From assembly GCF_008369115.1 (NCBI RefSeq), contig NZ_VOAZ01000003.1:1-64000 (forward strand): a DNA stretch of 64,000 nucleotides. Direction: 5' to 3'. The stretch comes from Psychrobacter sp. ANT_WB68 (GTDB taxonomy: Bacteria > Pseudomonadota > Gammaproteobacteria > Pseudomonadales > Moraxellaceae). Shown here one piece after another: positions 29,672 through 39,216 of this stretch (position 1 is its first letter; each line of letters opens with the position of its first letter). The notes under the pieces were generated by a model. That model ran no database searches. It saw only the letters and a list, made by a program, of their open reading frames with translations, and was not told the DNA's origin. A program made the translations under genes and the position numbers.

Positions 29672-30063
29672 GGCTACTCTCTATAAATGAAAAGCGGTCA
29701 ATAAAATAGGGCGAAAAAGCGCCCAAAGCATTCTTACTAGCGTCTAAAATAAATAATATAAAAAACTAAGCTAAAAGTGGGGTCAATGTTTATTCAAAAG
29801 GCTTATTCAAATTCTTACTAAAAACACTTATTCAAAAAGCCGAAATATTAGGTTTTTTGCATATAAACCATTGTCTATCCTCATCATAGCAAACCCTAGC
29901 ATTTACTGCCACGACCAAGCAGTAATCGACGCACAAAATCGCCCTATTCTGCTAAAATAGTGCGTTCAGTATTATCAATCATAAGCCGCGCCGACTCTAC
30001 AATGCTACACTCGATGCCACGCTGTATCACCTTATAGCAACCGATTATTTATAGGAAATGATT
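29672..30063. other. Divergent intergenic region hisB / PanZ-like gene
   Basis: About 390 bp. It contains three copies of TTATTCAAA (29790, 29803, 29828) on the plus strand and an extended -10 element (29950-29958) reading right. No gene is seen. Confidence 0.4.
29950..29958 (+). promoter_or_regulatory. Possible extended -10 promoter
   Basis: TGC plus TAAAAT (29953-29958), 106 bp upstream of the GNAT-like gene. -35 not convincing. TGC-TACACT at 30003-30011 is an alternative closer to the gene. Confidence 0.3.
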
Positions 30064-30486
30064 ATGCCTTTAGAAGCGATCGCCATCAACAGCTTAGATG
30101 CGCCACTGATTAAAAAACCTGCGCGTGAAAACGAACTATCCGAGCGCTTGCATGCCTTATATGACAGCGATGACAACCAGCCAAGTGGCGCAGAAGTATT
30201 AAATCTTATTGAGCAAGGGTTTAAGCGTGGTCAAACCCTGTATGTCGGTATGTTTAATGACAAGCCTATCGCCGCGGTTGCTTGCTTTGATGATGGACAA
30301 ACCGATGCAAAACGCTTGCAATATCTCACGGTACACAGCCAAAATCGAGGTCGCGCCATCGATGCTAAGTTTATCAAACTGGTCTATGATGCCGAAGTGA
30401 AAAAAGGTGTGCGCGAGTTCGTTCCAGTCGATGCCGATATTCATCGTATCATGAGCGAGTATGAGCTCCTGCGCGTTAAGGATTAA
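30064..30486 (+). CDS. Small GNAT-fold protein, PanZ/PanM-like
   Basis: 140 residues from ATG 30064, which has AGGAA at good spacing; ATG 30058 is too close to it. The middle shows a GNAT-like core: KPIAAVACFD (strand), then LQYLTVHSQNRGRAIDAKFIKLV, the acetyl-CoA pyrophosphate loop and helix. This layout recalls the PanZ (PanM) acetyl-CoA sensors that trigger PanD self-cleavage in pantothenate synthesis. I am confident of a GNAT fold, less so of the PanZ role. No panD is nearby. Confidence 0.6.
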   Translation: MPLEAIAINSLDAPLIKKPARENELSERLHALYDSDDNQPSGAEVLNLIEQGFKRGQTLYVGMFNDKPIAAVACFDDGQTDAKRLQYLTVHSQNRGRAIDAKFIKLVYDAEVKKGVREFVPVDADIHRIMSEYELLRVKD

Positions 30487-30562
30487 ATACGAGTTTAAAA
30501 CCTTGTATTTGGCTTATATTTGACTATTTATGGTTTTTTATCGCATATTATGCAAAAATCAC

Positions 30563-30591
30563 TTGACAGTAACGCCTATATTTAGTTTAAT
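30563..30591 (+). promoter_or_regulatory. tRNA-Phe promoter
   Basis: TTGACA (30563-30568), 17-bp spacer, TTTAAT (30586-30591), then a GC-rich start region AGCGCC. The tRNA begins 18 bp downstream. Confidence 0.85.
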
Positions 30592-30608
30592 AGCGCCTCA
30601 ACGAAGAC

Positions 30609-30684
30609 GGCTCGATAGCTCAGTCGGTAGAGCAACGGATTGAAAATCCGTGTGTCGGCAGTTCGAACCTGCCTCGAGCCACCA
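30609..30684 (+). tRNA. tRNA-Phe (GAA)
   Basis: 76-nt cloverleaf: acceptor GGCTCGA pairs with TCGAGCC, D-arm AGCTCAGTCGGTAGAGC, anticodon stem CGGAT/ATCCG with anticodon GAA at 30642-30644, T-arm with GTTCGAA, and an encoded CCA end. Close in pattern to E. coli tRNA-Phe. It is a single tRNA with its own promoter and terminator. Confidence 0.98.
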
Positions 30685-30700
30685 TTCGTTTAAGCATTCT

Positions 30701-30737
30701 AAAAAGCCCGGAACAGCAATGTTCGGGGCTTTTTTTA
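30701..30737 (+). terminator. Terminator of the tRNA-Phe gene
   Basis: AAAAAGCCCGGAACA pairs with TGTTCGGGGCTTTTT (one G-T type mismatch) around GCAA, then a T run. Confidence 0.9.
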
Positions 30738-30826
30738 TGCTTAATTTATGACTTTTTATACAGACACTGGATAATAGAAACGGTATTTTAATAATCACAT
30801 GGCTAACGATATAAGCCAAGCACGTG

Positions 30827-31192
30827 CTACTGATACAGGCGACCACGTAATAGTAGATTACAACGCTCACGCGAATCCAAATCATAAATCGTCGCGCGAT
30901 AATCAATACCGTGACGCCCTTCAAAAAACACCACCCGATCGCCGACTACTATAAAACAAGATGTACGCGCATCATAAATAAAACCATCAATCACGAATGC
31001 CAGGTCACGATCTATCTCGCGTACCGTATAGGTCTCACCTTGCGGAATCAAACGCTCAAACCAAGCACTATAGGCGACAGTGGTTGTTAACACGCTGAGC
31101 AGGACAAGCGCTGATATCATAAGCATACTTTTTAATATCATCGCAGAAGCTGACCTAGCTACGATAGTTTTTCTGATTTGATTAACTGTCAT
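30827..31192 (-). CDS. Uncharacterised membrane-anchored protein
   Basis: No family recognised. From ATG 31192 it has 121 residues: a basic N-terminus, one hydrophobic helix (about 22-42, LMISALVLLSVLTTTVAYSAW), then a small domain of about 75 residues, probably periplasmic and beta-rich, with two cysteines (TSCFIVV and ERCNLLL). ATG 31192 is chosen for GGGAAGG just upstream; a TTG at 31219 would add nine residues. It converges on tRNA-Phe. Function unknown. Confidence 0.6.
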   Translation of the reverse strand: MTVNQIRKTIVARSASAMILKSMLMISALVLLSVLTTTVAYSAWFERLIPQGETYTVREIDRDLAFVIDGFIYDARTSCFIVVGDRVVFFEGRHGIDYRATIYDLDSRERCNLLLRGRLYQ

Positions 31193-31371
31193 GACCTTCC
31201 CATTAATGGCTTCTACCAATTATTCTTCTTATGCTAAACGCTTACGGTCACGGTTGCATAACATTTTTGTGCTGTTTATTAGATAGGGTCACTCAGTATA
31301 CTCGATAGCAGTAATAATGATAAATCTGACAGTTAATAATTAATAACTAAGCAATACTAATAGGCAAAACC

Positions 31372-31872
31372 ATGAGAGCGTTTGATTATAATCTGGACTA
31401 TAAAAACGTAGATTTGCGTGCGCAGCCTGAGCTGTACCGTGTCGGTCGCGGTGAACAAGGCGTCTTATTGGTGGAGCCTTATAAATCTGAGATTCTACCG
31501 CATTGGCGCTTTGCCACCCCTGAGATTGCGCTTGATAGCAGTGAAACTATTTATCAGATGTTTTTAGATTACTTGGCTGCCGATGATTTTGTTGGTGCGG
31601 ACATGGCGCGCAAATTTATTCAAATGGGTTATACTCGTGCCCGCCGCTATGCCAATCACAAAGGCGGCAAGAAATACAAGGGACCAGTACCTGATGATAA
31701 AAAAGGCCAAAGCGGTGCACATGGACGTGAAGAGCTACCACGGCAAACCGAGGATCCGATCAAAGCAGAATCTGCCTGTATTTTTAAACAAAAATGGGAT
31801 CTGTGCCGCGAAAACGAAACCTATCTAAAGATGAAAGCAGAACATCGTGAGCGCTATAAAAACGTCGAGTAG
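31372..31872 (+). CDS. DUF4385 domain protein
   Basis: 166 residues, soluble, matching the DUF4385 pattern: N-terminal FDYNLDYKNVDLRAQPELYRVGRGEQGVLLVEPYKSEILPHW-type start, a central helical part with DFVGADMARKFIQMGYTRARRYANHKGG, and a basic C-terminus. Function of the family is unknown. It is monocistronic, followed by an 81-bp inverted-repeat element that could also end its transcript. Confidence 0.8.
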   Translation: MRAFDYNLDYKNVDLRAQPELYRVGRGEQGVLLVEPYKSEILPHWRFATPEIALDSSETIYQMFLDYLAADDFVGADMARKFIQMGYTRARRYANHKGGKKYKGPVPDDKKGQSGAHGREELPRQTEDPIKAESACIFKQKWDLCRENETYLKMKAEHRERYKNVE

Positions 31873-31952
31873 TAGCGGTTAAGAATCATAGTAATGGTTA
31901 GTTTTAACAGCTTGCTGTGCTATGGTAATGCAGATTAGCAATCTACCAGAAC

Positions 31953-32033
31953 GTGTTACTGGTACAAATTTTCCTCGCTTGCTGCGCGACCTTGTCCCTC
32001 CAGAGGCTTCGCAAAAATTTGTTTCAGTAACAC
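31953..32033. repeat. 81-bp inverted-repeat element (REP/MITE-like candidate)
   Basis: Outer 20-nt arms GTGTTACTGGTACAAATTTT (31953-31972) and AAAATTTGTTTCAGTAACAC (32014-32033) match at 18 of 20 positions. The 41-nt interior is GC-rich (CTCGCTTGCTGCGCGACC...GAGGCTTCGC) in an AT-rich neighbourhood and contains CCTC/GAGG pairing. A T run follows on the plus strand. No second copy is seen in this window. From memory similar sequences recur between Psychrobacter genes, but I cannot verify that here. Confidence 0.6.
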
Positions 32034-32070
32034 GGTGTTTTTTAAATTGTATCAACAATAGCGAGAAATA

Positions 32071-32748
32071 ATGGATAAGCAGCTTTTAATTTTTGACTTC
32101 GATGGCACCTTAATTGATAGCGTGCCAGATTTAGCTGATGCGACTAACGCAATGCTGACCACGCTTGGTAAGGAAACCTACGCTCTTGATGCCATACGTA
32201 ATTGGGTCGGTAATGGCTCAAGGATGCTGGTCGAGCGCGCGTTGGTAGGTAAGATAGAGGTGTTAGAAGGCGAGTTAACCAAGGAAGAGGCCGATCATGC
32301 TGAGCAAGTATTTTTCGATGCCTATAAAAATATCAGTGGCAGTAAAACTGTCGCCTACCCAGATGTGGATAGCGGCCTAAAAAAGCTACAGGCAGCGGGC
32401 TATATATTGGCCTTAGTCACCAACAAACCCATTCTTTTCGTACCCAAAATCTTGCAATCCTTTGGTTGGCAGGACTTGTTTAGCGAAGTGCTAGGCGGTG
32501 ATAGCTTACCCTTTAAAAAACCGGATCCCGCACCGCTATTGCATGTCTGTAAAATGCTGAATGTTGCTCCAAAACAAGCAGTCATGATTGGTGACTCCAG
32601 AAACGATATTTTAGCGGGACAACACGCTAATATGGACACGCTTGGTCTGTCGTATGGTTATAATTATGGGCAAGATATTCGTGAGCTAAATCCTACCAAA
32701 GTATTTGATGACTTTGCGGCATTGGTTGAGTATCTTTTAAAAGAATAG
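32071..32748 (+). CDS. gph: Phosphoglycolate phosphatase (HAD family)
   Basis: HAD-superfamily phosphatase, 225 residues. Catalytic FDFDGTLID has nucleophile Asp9 and acid Asp11; VTNKP gives motif II, KKPDPAPLLH motif III, and VMIGDSRNDILAG motif IV. The alpha-helical cap between motifs I and II is of the Gph/PGP type. It removes 2-phosphoglycolate arising from DNA repair. Related HAD enzymes are close, so substrate is probable, not proven. Confidence 0.88.
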   Translation: MDKQLLIFDFDGTLIDSVPDLADATNAMLTTLGKETYALDAIRNWVGNGSRMLVERALVGKIEVLEGELTKEEADHAEQVFFDAYKNISGSKTVAYPDVDSGLKKLQAAGYILALVTNKPILFVPKILQSFGWQDLFSEVLGGDSLPFKKPDPAPLLHVCKMLNVAPKQAVMIGDSRNDILAGQHANMDTLGLSYGYNYGQDIRELNPTKVFDDFAALVEYLLKE

Positions 32749-32867
32749 GCATTTAATAACTGAAGGTTAACTGGCTGATATTTTTCAAGCAAACACTTAA
32801 CCTACCAAGCCTTTTAGATAAAAATCATTAATCTGTACCGACGTACCGATTCAAGAGACTGTTTATT

Positions 32868-34619
32868 ATGACCGTACCTAGCGATATTGCTATTGCCCAA
32901 AAAGCAACCTTACAATCAATCACTCTTATCGCTGAAAAACTTGGTTTATCGACAGTCAATATCGAACCTTACGGACACTATAAGGCAAAGATTAATCCAG
33001 ATGATGTGTTTGCGATGCCCGCAAAAGCCAAACACAGCAAGTTGATACTGGTTACCGCCATTAACCCAACGCCAGCTGGTGAAGGTAAAACAACCGTTAC
33101 TATTGGCTTGGCTGACGCATTAAATCGCATCCATAAGCAGAAAAATAGTGGTGAGAAAACGGTGGTCGCTATCCGTGAGCCGTCTATAGGCCCGGTATTT
33201 GGCGTTAAAGGTGGCGCAGCGGGTGGTGGTTACGCGCAAGTACTACCTATGGAAGATATTAATCTACACTTTACGGGTGACTTTCATGCGATTGGGGCGG
33301 CAAATAATCTGTTAGCGGCGCTGATAGACAATCATATTTACCAAGGAAATATGCTAAATATAGACCCAAAACAAGTGTTCTGGCGGCGCGCAGTAGATAT
33401 GAATGACCGTCAACTGCGCAATATTATCAGTGGCATTGGTAAGACGACTGACGGTGTGATGCGCGAAGATGGTTTTGATATTACCGTTGCCTCTGAAGTC
33501 ATGGCTATCTTTTGCTTAGCAACCGATTTAAGCGACTTAAAACAGCGCTTAGGCAATATATTAGTCGCCTTTAGTAAAGACAAACAGCCTATCTATGCTA
33601 AAGATTTGAACGCCCATGGGGCAATGGCGGTACTCCTAAAAGAAGCCATCAAACCCAACCTTGTACAGACGATTGAAGGTACACCTGCCATCGTTCATGG
33701 TGGACCATTTGCCAATATCGCCCACGGTTGCAACTCTGTTATCGCCACTCGCGTTGCGATGCATTTGGCAGATTACACGCTTACCGAAGCAGGATTTGGT
33801 GCAGACCTTGGCGCGCAGAAATTTTGTGATATTAAGTGTCGATTGTCAGGACTGACACCGGATGCTGCCGTTATAGTCGCAACCATTCGAGCATTAAAAT
33901 ACAATGGCGGCGTCGCTAAAGATGAGCTGACGATTGAAAACCTGCCAGCCCTTGAGAAAGGTCTGCCAAACCTGATGAAGCACATAGAAAACATGCAAGA
34001 GGTATATGGTCTACCGGTGGTAGTCGCCATCAATCACTTTATTAGTGATACCGATGCCGAAGTTGAGTTAGTGCGACAAGCTTGCATGGAAAAAGGTGTA
34101 GAGGTTGCTCTCACGCAAGTATGGGAAAAAGGTGGCGCTGGTGGTGAAGATTTAGCGAACACTCTGCTTAAACTGTTTGATGACAGCGATAAGAATAACA
34201 GCGCTCAAGATAAAGGCTCTCAAAATAATAGCAGTCAACCTAGCCAATTCCGTTTGGCTTATGACAGTGATGATAGTATCGCTGATAAAATTCGCACGGT
34301 TGCCCAGCGTATTTATGGGGCAGAAGATATTGATATCAGCAGTGCCGCTCAAGCCAAAATACGCCGCCTAGAAGCCTTAAATCTCGATAAGATGCCGATT
34401 TGTATTGCCAAAACCCAGTATTCGCTTAGTGATGATGCCAAACTACTGGGAAGACCTACTGGTTTCACTATCCATGTGCGTGATATCAGCATCTCTTCTG
34501 GTGCAGGGTTTATCGTAGTGATTTGCGGCCCTATCATGAAAATGCCCGGTCTACCCAAACGCCCTTCAGCTGAATATATTGATTTAGATCATAATGGAAA
34601 TATTACTGGGCTTTTTTAA
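32868..34619 (+). CDS. fhs: Formate--tetrahydrofolate ligase
   Basis: ATP-dependent synthesis of 10-formyltetrahydrofolate from formate and THF, feeding purine synthesis and Met-tRNA formylation (fmt lies at 61 kb). It has 583 residues. P-loop TPAGEGKTT has Lys74 and [23 protein letters not shown] follows; near the C-terminus [17 protein letters not shown] and [10 protein letters not shown] are typical. A Ser/Asn/Gln-rich stretch (about 443-466, [18 protein letters not shown]) is an unusual low-complexity insertion. An alternative to FolD for this metabolite. Confidence 0.96.
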   Translation: MTVPSDIAIAQKATLQSITLIAEKLGLSTVNIEPYGHYKAKINPDDVFAMPAKAKHSKLILVTAINPTPAGEGKTTVTIGLADALNRIHKQKNSGEKTVVAIREPSIGPVFGVKGGAAGGGYAQVLPMEDINLHFTGDFHAIGAANNLLAALIDNHIYQGNMLNIDPKQVFWRRAVDMNDRQLRNIISGIGKTTDGVMREDGFDITVASEVMAIFCLATDLSDLKQRLGNILVAFSKDKQPIYAKDLNAHGAMAVLLKEAIKPNLVQTIEGTPAIVHGGPFANIAHGCNSVIATRVAMHLADYTLTEAGFGADLGAQKFCDIKCRLSGLTPDAAVIVATIRALKYNGGVAKDELTIENLPALEKGLPNLMKHIENMQEVYGLPVVVAINHFISDTDAEVELVRQACMEKGVEVALTQVWEKGGAGGEDLANTLLKLFDDSDKNNSAQDKGSQNNSSQPSQFRLAYDSDDSIADKIRTVAQRIYGAEDIDISSAAQAKIRRLEALNLDKMPICIAKTQYSLSDDAKLLGRPTGFTIHVRDISISSGAGFIVVICGPIMKMPGLPKRPSAEYIDLDHNGNITGLF

Positions 34620-34631
34620 CGGAAAAACGAA

Positions 34632-36218
34632 TCACTTACTACGATAGCTCAGTGCCTCAGACACATGAGCACTGGTAATATTGACACTGTCAGCCAAATC
34701 AGCAATCGTCCGTGCAACGCGTAATACGCGATGATAACCTCGAGCTGATAAATTTAGACGCTGCTGAGCAAGCTGTAATAATTGCTGCTCGCTCTCTCCT
34801 AGCTGAATATACCTATCAATCTCGCTAGGGCTTAGCTCATTATTGACCTTTTTTTGTCGCTCTAATTGATGCTTGTGTGCAGCAGCGACTCGCGTGCGCA
34901 CCTGTGCAGACGTTTCGCCAGCCTGAGCATTTTGCAGATCCGCAATTGGTAGGGCTGGTACCGTTATATGCAAATCAATACGATCAAGTAGTGGGCCTGA
35001 CAGCTTATCTTGATAGCGCTTAATCTGTTCAGGTCGACAGCGACATCGGCCCGAGCCATCGCCATCATAGCCACATGGGCAAGGATTCATCGCCGCCACC
35101 AATTGAAAATTTGCTGGAAAGGTCATCTGTGAGTTTGCACGGCTAATGGTGATTTGCTTGGCTTCCAACGGCTGACGCAATACTTCTAACACGGTACGAT
35201 CAAACTCGGGTAATTCATCCAAAAATAACACACCCTTATTGGCAAGCGTAATCTCGCCAGGTTTGGGACGTGAGCCGCCACCGACCAATGCCACGGCAGA
35301 TATGGTGTGATGGACTTGCCTGAATGGCCGTGTACCATAATCGTAATCGCTGTCTGCCACTGAATAGGTACTGGCAACTTCTAATGCATCCTCATCATTT
35401 AAGTCAGGCAAGATAGTCGGTAGTCGTGACGCCATTAACGTCTTGCCCGAGCCCGGTGGCCCTGTAAATAATAACGAATGACCACCTGCGGCGGCTATCT
35501 CCAACGCCCGCCGCGCATGATGCTGACCTTTAACATCGGCCAAGTCTACCTTATAACCAAGATGTTTCTCTACTGCAGCGGGCGGTACAATCTCTAAGCG
35601 TTCATACGTAGCATTTGGATTAGTCAACGATTGCAAATGGTCACAAACTGCTTTTAGACTTTGAGCACCTAGTATCTCTACGCCTTCGACACGGCTAGCC
35701 TCCGCACCATTATCTATCGGTACTATTAACTGCGGGGTTTTTGATTGTTGCTGCTTCTTACTCAGCTGTGGTTTATGAGTTTTTGACGCCTTTGACCCTC
35801 TTGATGCTTTTAAGGTTAGCGCCTCTGCTTTGATGGCTCGAGCAACAGCCAAGCTACCACTTACCTGCCGAAGCTCACCATTCAGCGCCAGCTCACCGAT
35901 AAACTCAAACCCTGACATTACTTCTGGCTCAAGTTGCCCACTGGCGGCTAGAATACCAATCGCAATCGGTAAGTCCAGCCTTGCGCCATCTTTTGGCAGG
36001 TCTGCTGGTGCTAAATTAATCGTCAGCCGCCGGTTAGGGAATTGAAATCCTGAATTCAGAATGGCTGAGCGCACCCTATCTTTACTTTCGCGTACGGCAG
36101 CAGCAGGCAAGCCGACAATGGTGAGCGCTGGCAAGCCTTGCGATAAATGCACCTCAATAATGACTTGCGGTGCATGCAGCCCAACGACTGAGCGCGTATA
36201 GACTTGGGCAAATGACAT
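34632..36218 (-). CDS. comM: ComM/YifB family Mg-chelatase-like AAA+ ATPase
   Basis: Hexameric helicase that promotes branch migration when transformed DNA is integrated. It has 528 residues: N-terminal Lon-like domain (VGLPAAAVRESKDRVRSAI, KDGARLDLPIAIGIL), Walker A GPPGSGKT at about 253-260, Walker B LFLDELPEF, a four-cysteine zinc segment CPCGYDGDGSGRCRC, and the C-terminal ChlI-like helical domain with SARGYHRVLRVARTIADL. A Lys/Ser/Gln-rich insert (about 133-160) lies between the domains and is not usual. Convergent with fhs, 12 bp apart. Confidence 0.95.
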   Translation of the reverse strand: MSFAQVYTRSVVGLHAPQVIIEVHLSQGLPALTIVGLPAAAVRESKDRVRSAILNSGFQFPNRRLTINLAPADLPKDGARLDLPIAIGILAASGQLEPEVMSGFEFIGELALNGELRQVSGSLAVARAIKAEALTLKASRGSKASKTHKPQLSKKQQQSKTPQLIVPIDNGAEASRVEGVEILGAQSLKAVCDHLQSLTNPNATYERLEIVPPAAVEKHLGYKVDLADVKGQHHARRALEIAAAGGHSLLFTGPPGSGKTLMASRLPTILPDLNDEDALEVASTYSVADSDYDYGTRPFRQVHHTISAVALVGGGSRPKPGEITLANKGVLFLDELPEFDRTVLEVLRQPLEAKQITISRANSQMTFPANFQLVAAMNPCPCGYDGDGSGRCRCRPEQIKRYQDKLSGPLLDRIDLHITVPALPIADLQNAQAGETSAQVRTRVAAAHKHQLERQKKVNNELSPSEIDRYIQLGESEQQLLQLAQQRLNLSARGYHRVLRVARTIADLADSVNITSAHVSEALSYRSK

Positions 36219-36574
36219 CGGCCTTTCCTAATGTAGTGATGAATCGATAATAAAGCATTATTAATAAGTGCGCAAATGTCGTGTTTTATTATTTATCAAT
36301 CTATTAAAGCAGCATTGTTATTGACCTACTATTAAAATAGTTAAAGACAGTTTCTTCTTATATTTACATCAAAAATCAGCCAATCAATCCTTTGGTTTAT
36401 TCGCTAGCATAGATGTTTGAAATTGTTATATGATTGATAAATTCTTTTTAATTTATCTTATATATCAAAAAATATAAGAGCTACAAAAAGTATGGCAATA
36501 AAAGGAATTTATTGACACTTAAAGCTTGATGGTGGGTTTTTGCCAGCACTTTATATAATCGTAATTCACCATGG
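36219..36574. other. AT-rich divergent region comM / acylase
   Basis: About 355 bp between two divergent genes. Very AT-rich, no gene. Presumably holds both promoters; I see no clear hexamer pair. Confidence 0.35.
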
Positions 36575-39076
36575 ATGGGTAAGATTATGAGCATCAACGT
36601 GCTTAATCGGCGTGTAAACACACTCACGCTATTGACGATGGCAGTCTCGTTGGGACTGTTTGGTTGTTCGGATAACGATAATTTTAATGGCAATATAGAT
36701 AGCGATAATACTTATGAGGCGGATATTCAGCGCACTGAGTTTGGGATACCGCACATCACCGCCAAAGACTATAAAGGACTAGGGTACGGCGTTGGTTACG
36801 CCTTTGCCGAAGATAATATTTGTTCACTGGCACGCGAAATCGTGATAGCCAAAGGCCAGAGTATGCGCTATCTGGGTGATGAAGGAGATATCGATAGTGA
36901 TGTCTTTTATACTTGGTACAACTCAGACGCTAAGCGTCAGCAATTTTTAAATGCTCAAGAGCCTGAGGTTTTGGATGCGGTAGCAGGCTATGCAGCGGGC
37001 TATAGCCGCTATTTACGTGATAAAGGTGTCGACAATATCGATCCAGACTGTGCTGGTGCTGAATGGATTCGTGAAATTAAGACCGATGATTTGCTAGCGC
37101 TTTATGGCAAGGCCAATTTGCGCGGTGGTCTATCGAATTTTGTCACTCCTATCGCCACTGCGACGCCGCCTGTAGCAAATGGTATCATGGGCAGCTCTCT
37201 AATGCGCTCCATGTCTATAGAACCAGAGGGCGAATTATCGTCAGAGTCTGCCGCTGATTTGGCATCAGGCTTTGACTTTGATATGAGCGCCATCAACGTG
37301 ACCAATGGCGGTAGCAATGCCTATGCCTTTGGTAGTGAAGTCACGGGCACCAAGAGCGGTATCCTTTATGGTAATCCCCATGAGCCTTGGGATGGTCTAC
37401 AGCGCTTTTACGAGTTCCATTTGACCATGCCGGGCGAGCTTGATGTCATGGGCGCCGGACAGCAAGGACAGCCCTTCCCCAATATTGGCTTTAATAAAGA
37501 CATTGCTTGGAGTCATACGGTTTCTACCGCCAAACGCTTCACGCTTTATCAACTCAGCCTAGTAGACGGCGATCCAATGAAGTACAACTATACCAATAGT
37601 AAGGGTGTCGTTGAGCAACGTGATATTCAAAAGGATGACATCACCATTCAATTACCAAATAATCAGACGTTGGTGAGAGCTGTTTATTCGTCACATTTTG
37701 GCCCTATGTTAGCCGTCAATCAAATCAATCCGTTATTACCGCCTTGGGGTACAAATAATATCGCCTTTACCATCCGTGATGCCGCCGCAGAAAACGCCCG
37801 CTCGTTGAACCAATGGCGCAGTATGAATAAAGCCAGCAGTGTCGAAGATTTGGTCGATAAAATGCAAGATATGGTGGGGCTAGGATTTGTCAACACCATT
37901 GCAACCGACCGCTACGGTAAAGCGCTTTATGCTGATATCTCAACTGTACCGCATGTGACCGCTCAAAAACTCGCAAGCTGTACTGCTGGTAAGCCCTATT
38001 TACAAGCCATCGTTGGTTTTGGTCTACCAGCATTAGATGGCAGCAACGCGGATTGCGAATGGGGTAATGATGCCGATTCGCCGCAAGCGGGCATTTTTGG
38101 GCGCTCAAATCTGCCTTTCTTAATACGTGATGACTATGTGCTTAACTCAAACGATACTTATTGGTTGAGTAATTTAGATGAGCCATTAACAGGGTTTTCA
38201 CCACTGCTACGTCGCCGTTTAACGCCTTTCCCTAGTGCAACTAGCCCAGAGGGCGTACCACTTTCTCTGCGTACACGTATGGCATTTCAGCAAGTATTAG
38301 ACCGTCTTGATAACTCAGATGGGCTGGGTAGCAAAACCTTTACTTCAGCTAATATGCAAGAAGTCGTTTATGGCAACCGTAGCTATGCTGCAGAGTTGGT
38401 TCTCGATGATGTCTTGGCTGACTGTACCGCTAAACCTATGCTGCCTCTGAAGGATGGTGGCAGTATCGATGCCACACAGGCCTGTAGCATTCTGAGTACT
38501 TGGGATCGTCGCAACAATATCAACAGCCGAGGCGCGCATGTGTTTAGAGAGTTTTGGAGCAAAGCTGGTTTTACCGAATATACAAATGATTCATTTAAAG
38601 TACCATTTAACGAGGCAGACCCTATCAATACGCCTCGCGAGCTAAAAATCACCGCACAGACTCGTCAAGCCTTGGGCGATGCTATTGTATATTTTCAAAA
38701 TAAGGGCATAGCGCTGGATGCCACCTTAGGGGAGCTACAATATGTGCTAGATACTGGCAAGAATAATCAGCGTATCCCTATGCATGGTGGTTATGGTAGC
38801 GAAGGTATCTTTAACGTTGCCCGAGGTGAGGGAGTCAATAATATGGGTAATTACATTATTAATAATGGACCGACCTATATGCAAACGGTGACTTTTGATG
38901 ACAAAGAGCCTGTCGTAGAGGCGCTGCTTGCCTATTCACAATCAGCGGATAGCACGCGCCCTTATCATCGTGATCAGACGCGTCGCTACGCAGATAAAGA
39001 TTGGATTCGTGTGCCTTTTAGCATCAGCGACATCTCCAAACAAGCCGTGGGTGAAGTGGTAAAACTAAGAGAGTAG
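36575..39076 (+). CDS. Penicillin acylase/AHL acylase family lipoprotein (Ntn hydrolase)
   Basis: N-terminal-nucleophile amidohydrolase of the penicillin acylase superfamily, nearest in pattern to acyl-homoserine-lactone acylases of the PvdQ/QuiP type. It has 833 residues. A lipoprotein signal ends LGLFGC; the alpha chain contains FGIPHITAKDYKGLGYGVGYAFAEDN. The autocatalytic site is Gly246-Ser247 in NGGSNAYAFG, with Ser247 the nucleophile of the beta chain. Family blocks GNPHEPWDG, YEFHLTMPGELDVMGAG and NIGFNKDIAWSHTVS follow. ATG 36587 is an alternative start four codons in. Substrate is not predictable from sequence: AHLs, other acyl amides or peptides are possible. A terminator follows. 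Confidence 0.88.
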   Translation: MGKIMSINVLNRRVNTLTLLTMAVSLGLFGCSDNDNFNGNIDSDNTYEADIQRTEFGIPHITAKDYKGLGYGVGYAFAEDNICSLAREIVIAKGQSMRYLGDEGDIDSDVFYTWYNSDAKRQQFLNAQEPEVLDAVAGYAAGYSRYLRDKGVDNIDPDCAGAEWIREIKTDDLLALYGKANLRGGLSNFVTPIATATPPVANGIMGSSLMRSMSIEPEGELSSESAADLASGFDFDMSAINVTNGGSNAYAFGSEVTGTKSGILYGNPHEPWDGLQRFYEFHLTMPGELDVMGAGQQGQPFPNIGFNKDIAWSHTVSTAKRFTLYQLSLVDGDPMKYNYTNSKGVVEQRDIQKDDITIQLPNNQTLVRAVYSSHFGPMLAVNQINPLLPPWGTNNIAFTIRDAAAENARSLNQWRSMNKASSVEDLVDKMQDMVGLGFVNTIATDRYGKALYADISTVPHVTAQKLASCTAGKPYLQAIVGFGLPALDGSNADCEWGNDADSPQAGIFGRSNLPFLIRDDYVLNSNDTYWLSNLDEPLTGFSPLLRRRLTPFPSATSPEGVPLSLRTRMAFQQVLDRLDNSDGLGSKTFTSANMQEVVYGNRSYAAELVLDDVLADCTAKPMLPLKDGGSIDATQACSILSTWDRRNNINSRGAHVFREFWSKAGFTEYTNDSFKVPFNEADPINTPRELKITAQTRQALGDAIVYFQNKGIALDATLGELQYVLDTGKNNQRIPMHGGYGSEGIFNVARGEGVNNMGNYIINNGPTYMQTVTFDDKEPVVEALLAYSQSADSTRPYHRDQTRRYADKDWIRVPFSISDISKQAVGEVVKLRE

Positions 39077-39102
39077 TCATAGCCAAATTTTAACATGCAC
39101 AC

Positions 39103-39135
39103 AAAAGACTTTAGGATCGTCCTGAGGTCTTTTTT
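39103..39135 (+). terminator. Terminator of the acylase gene
   Basis: AAAGACTTTAGGA with TCCTGAGGTCTTT around TCG (two G-U pairs), then a T run. Confidence 0.85.
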
Positions 39136-39207
39136 CATGGCAAATAACAATACAACTTTATGGGTATATACGAAAACTTGCCGTCCATGCCACTATAACC
39201 CATGATT

Positions 39208-39216
39208 TGTTATACT
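39208..39216 (+). promoter_or_regulatory. Extended -10 promoter, probably for hemN
   Basis: TGT plus TATACT (39211-39216) about 200 bp upstream of hemN, downstream of the acylase terminator. Confidence 0.4.
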
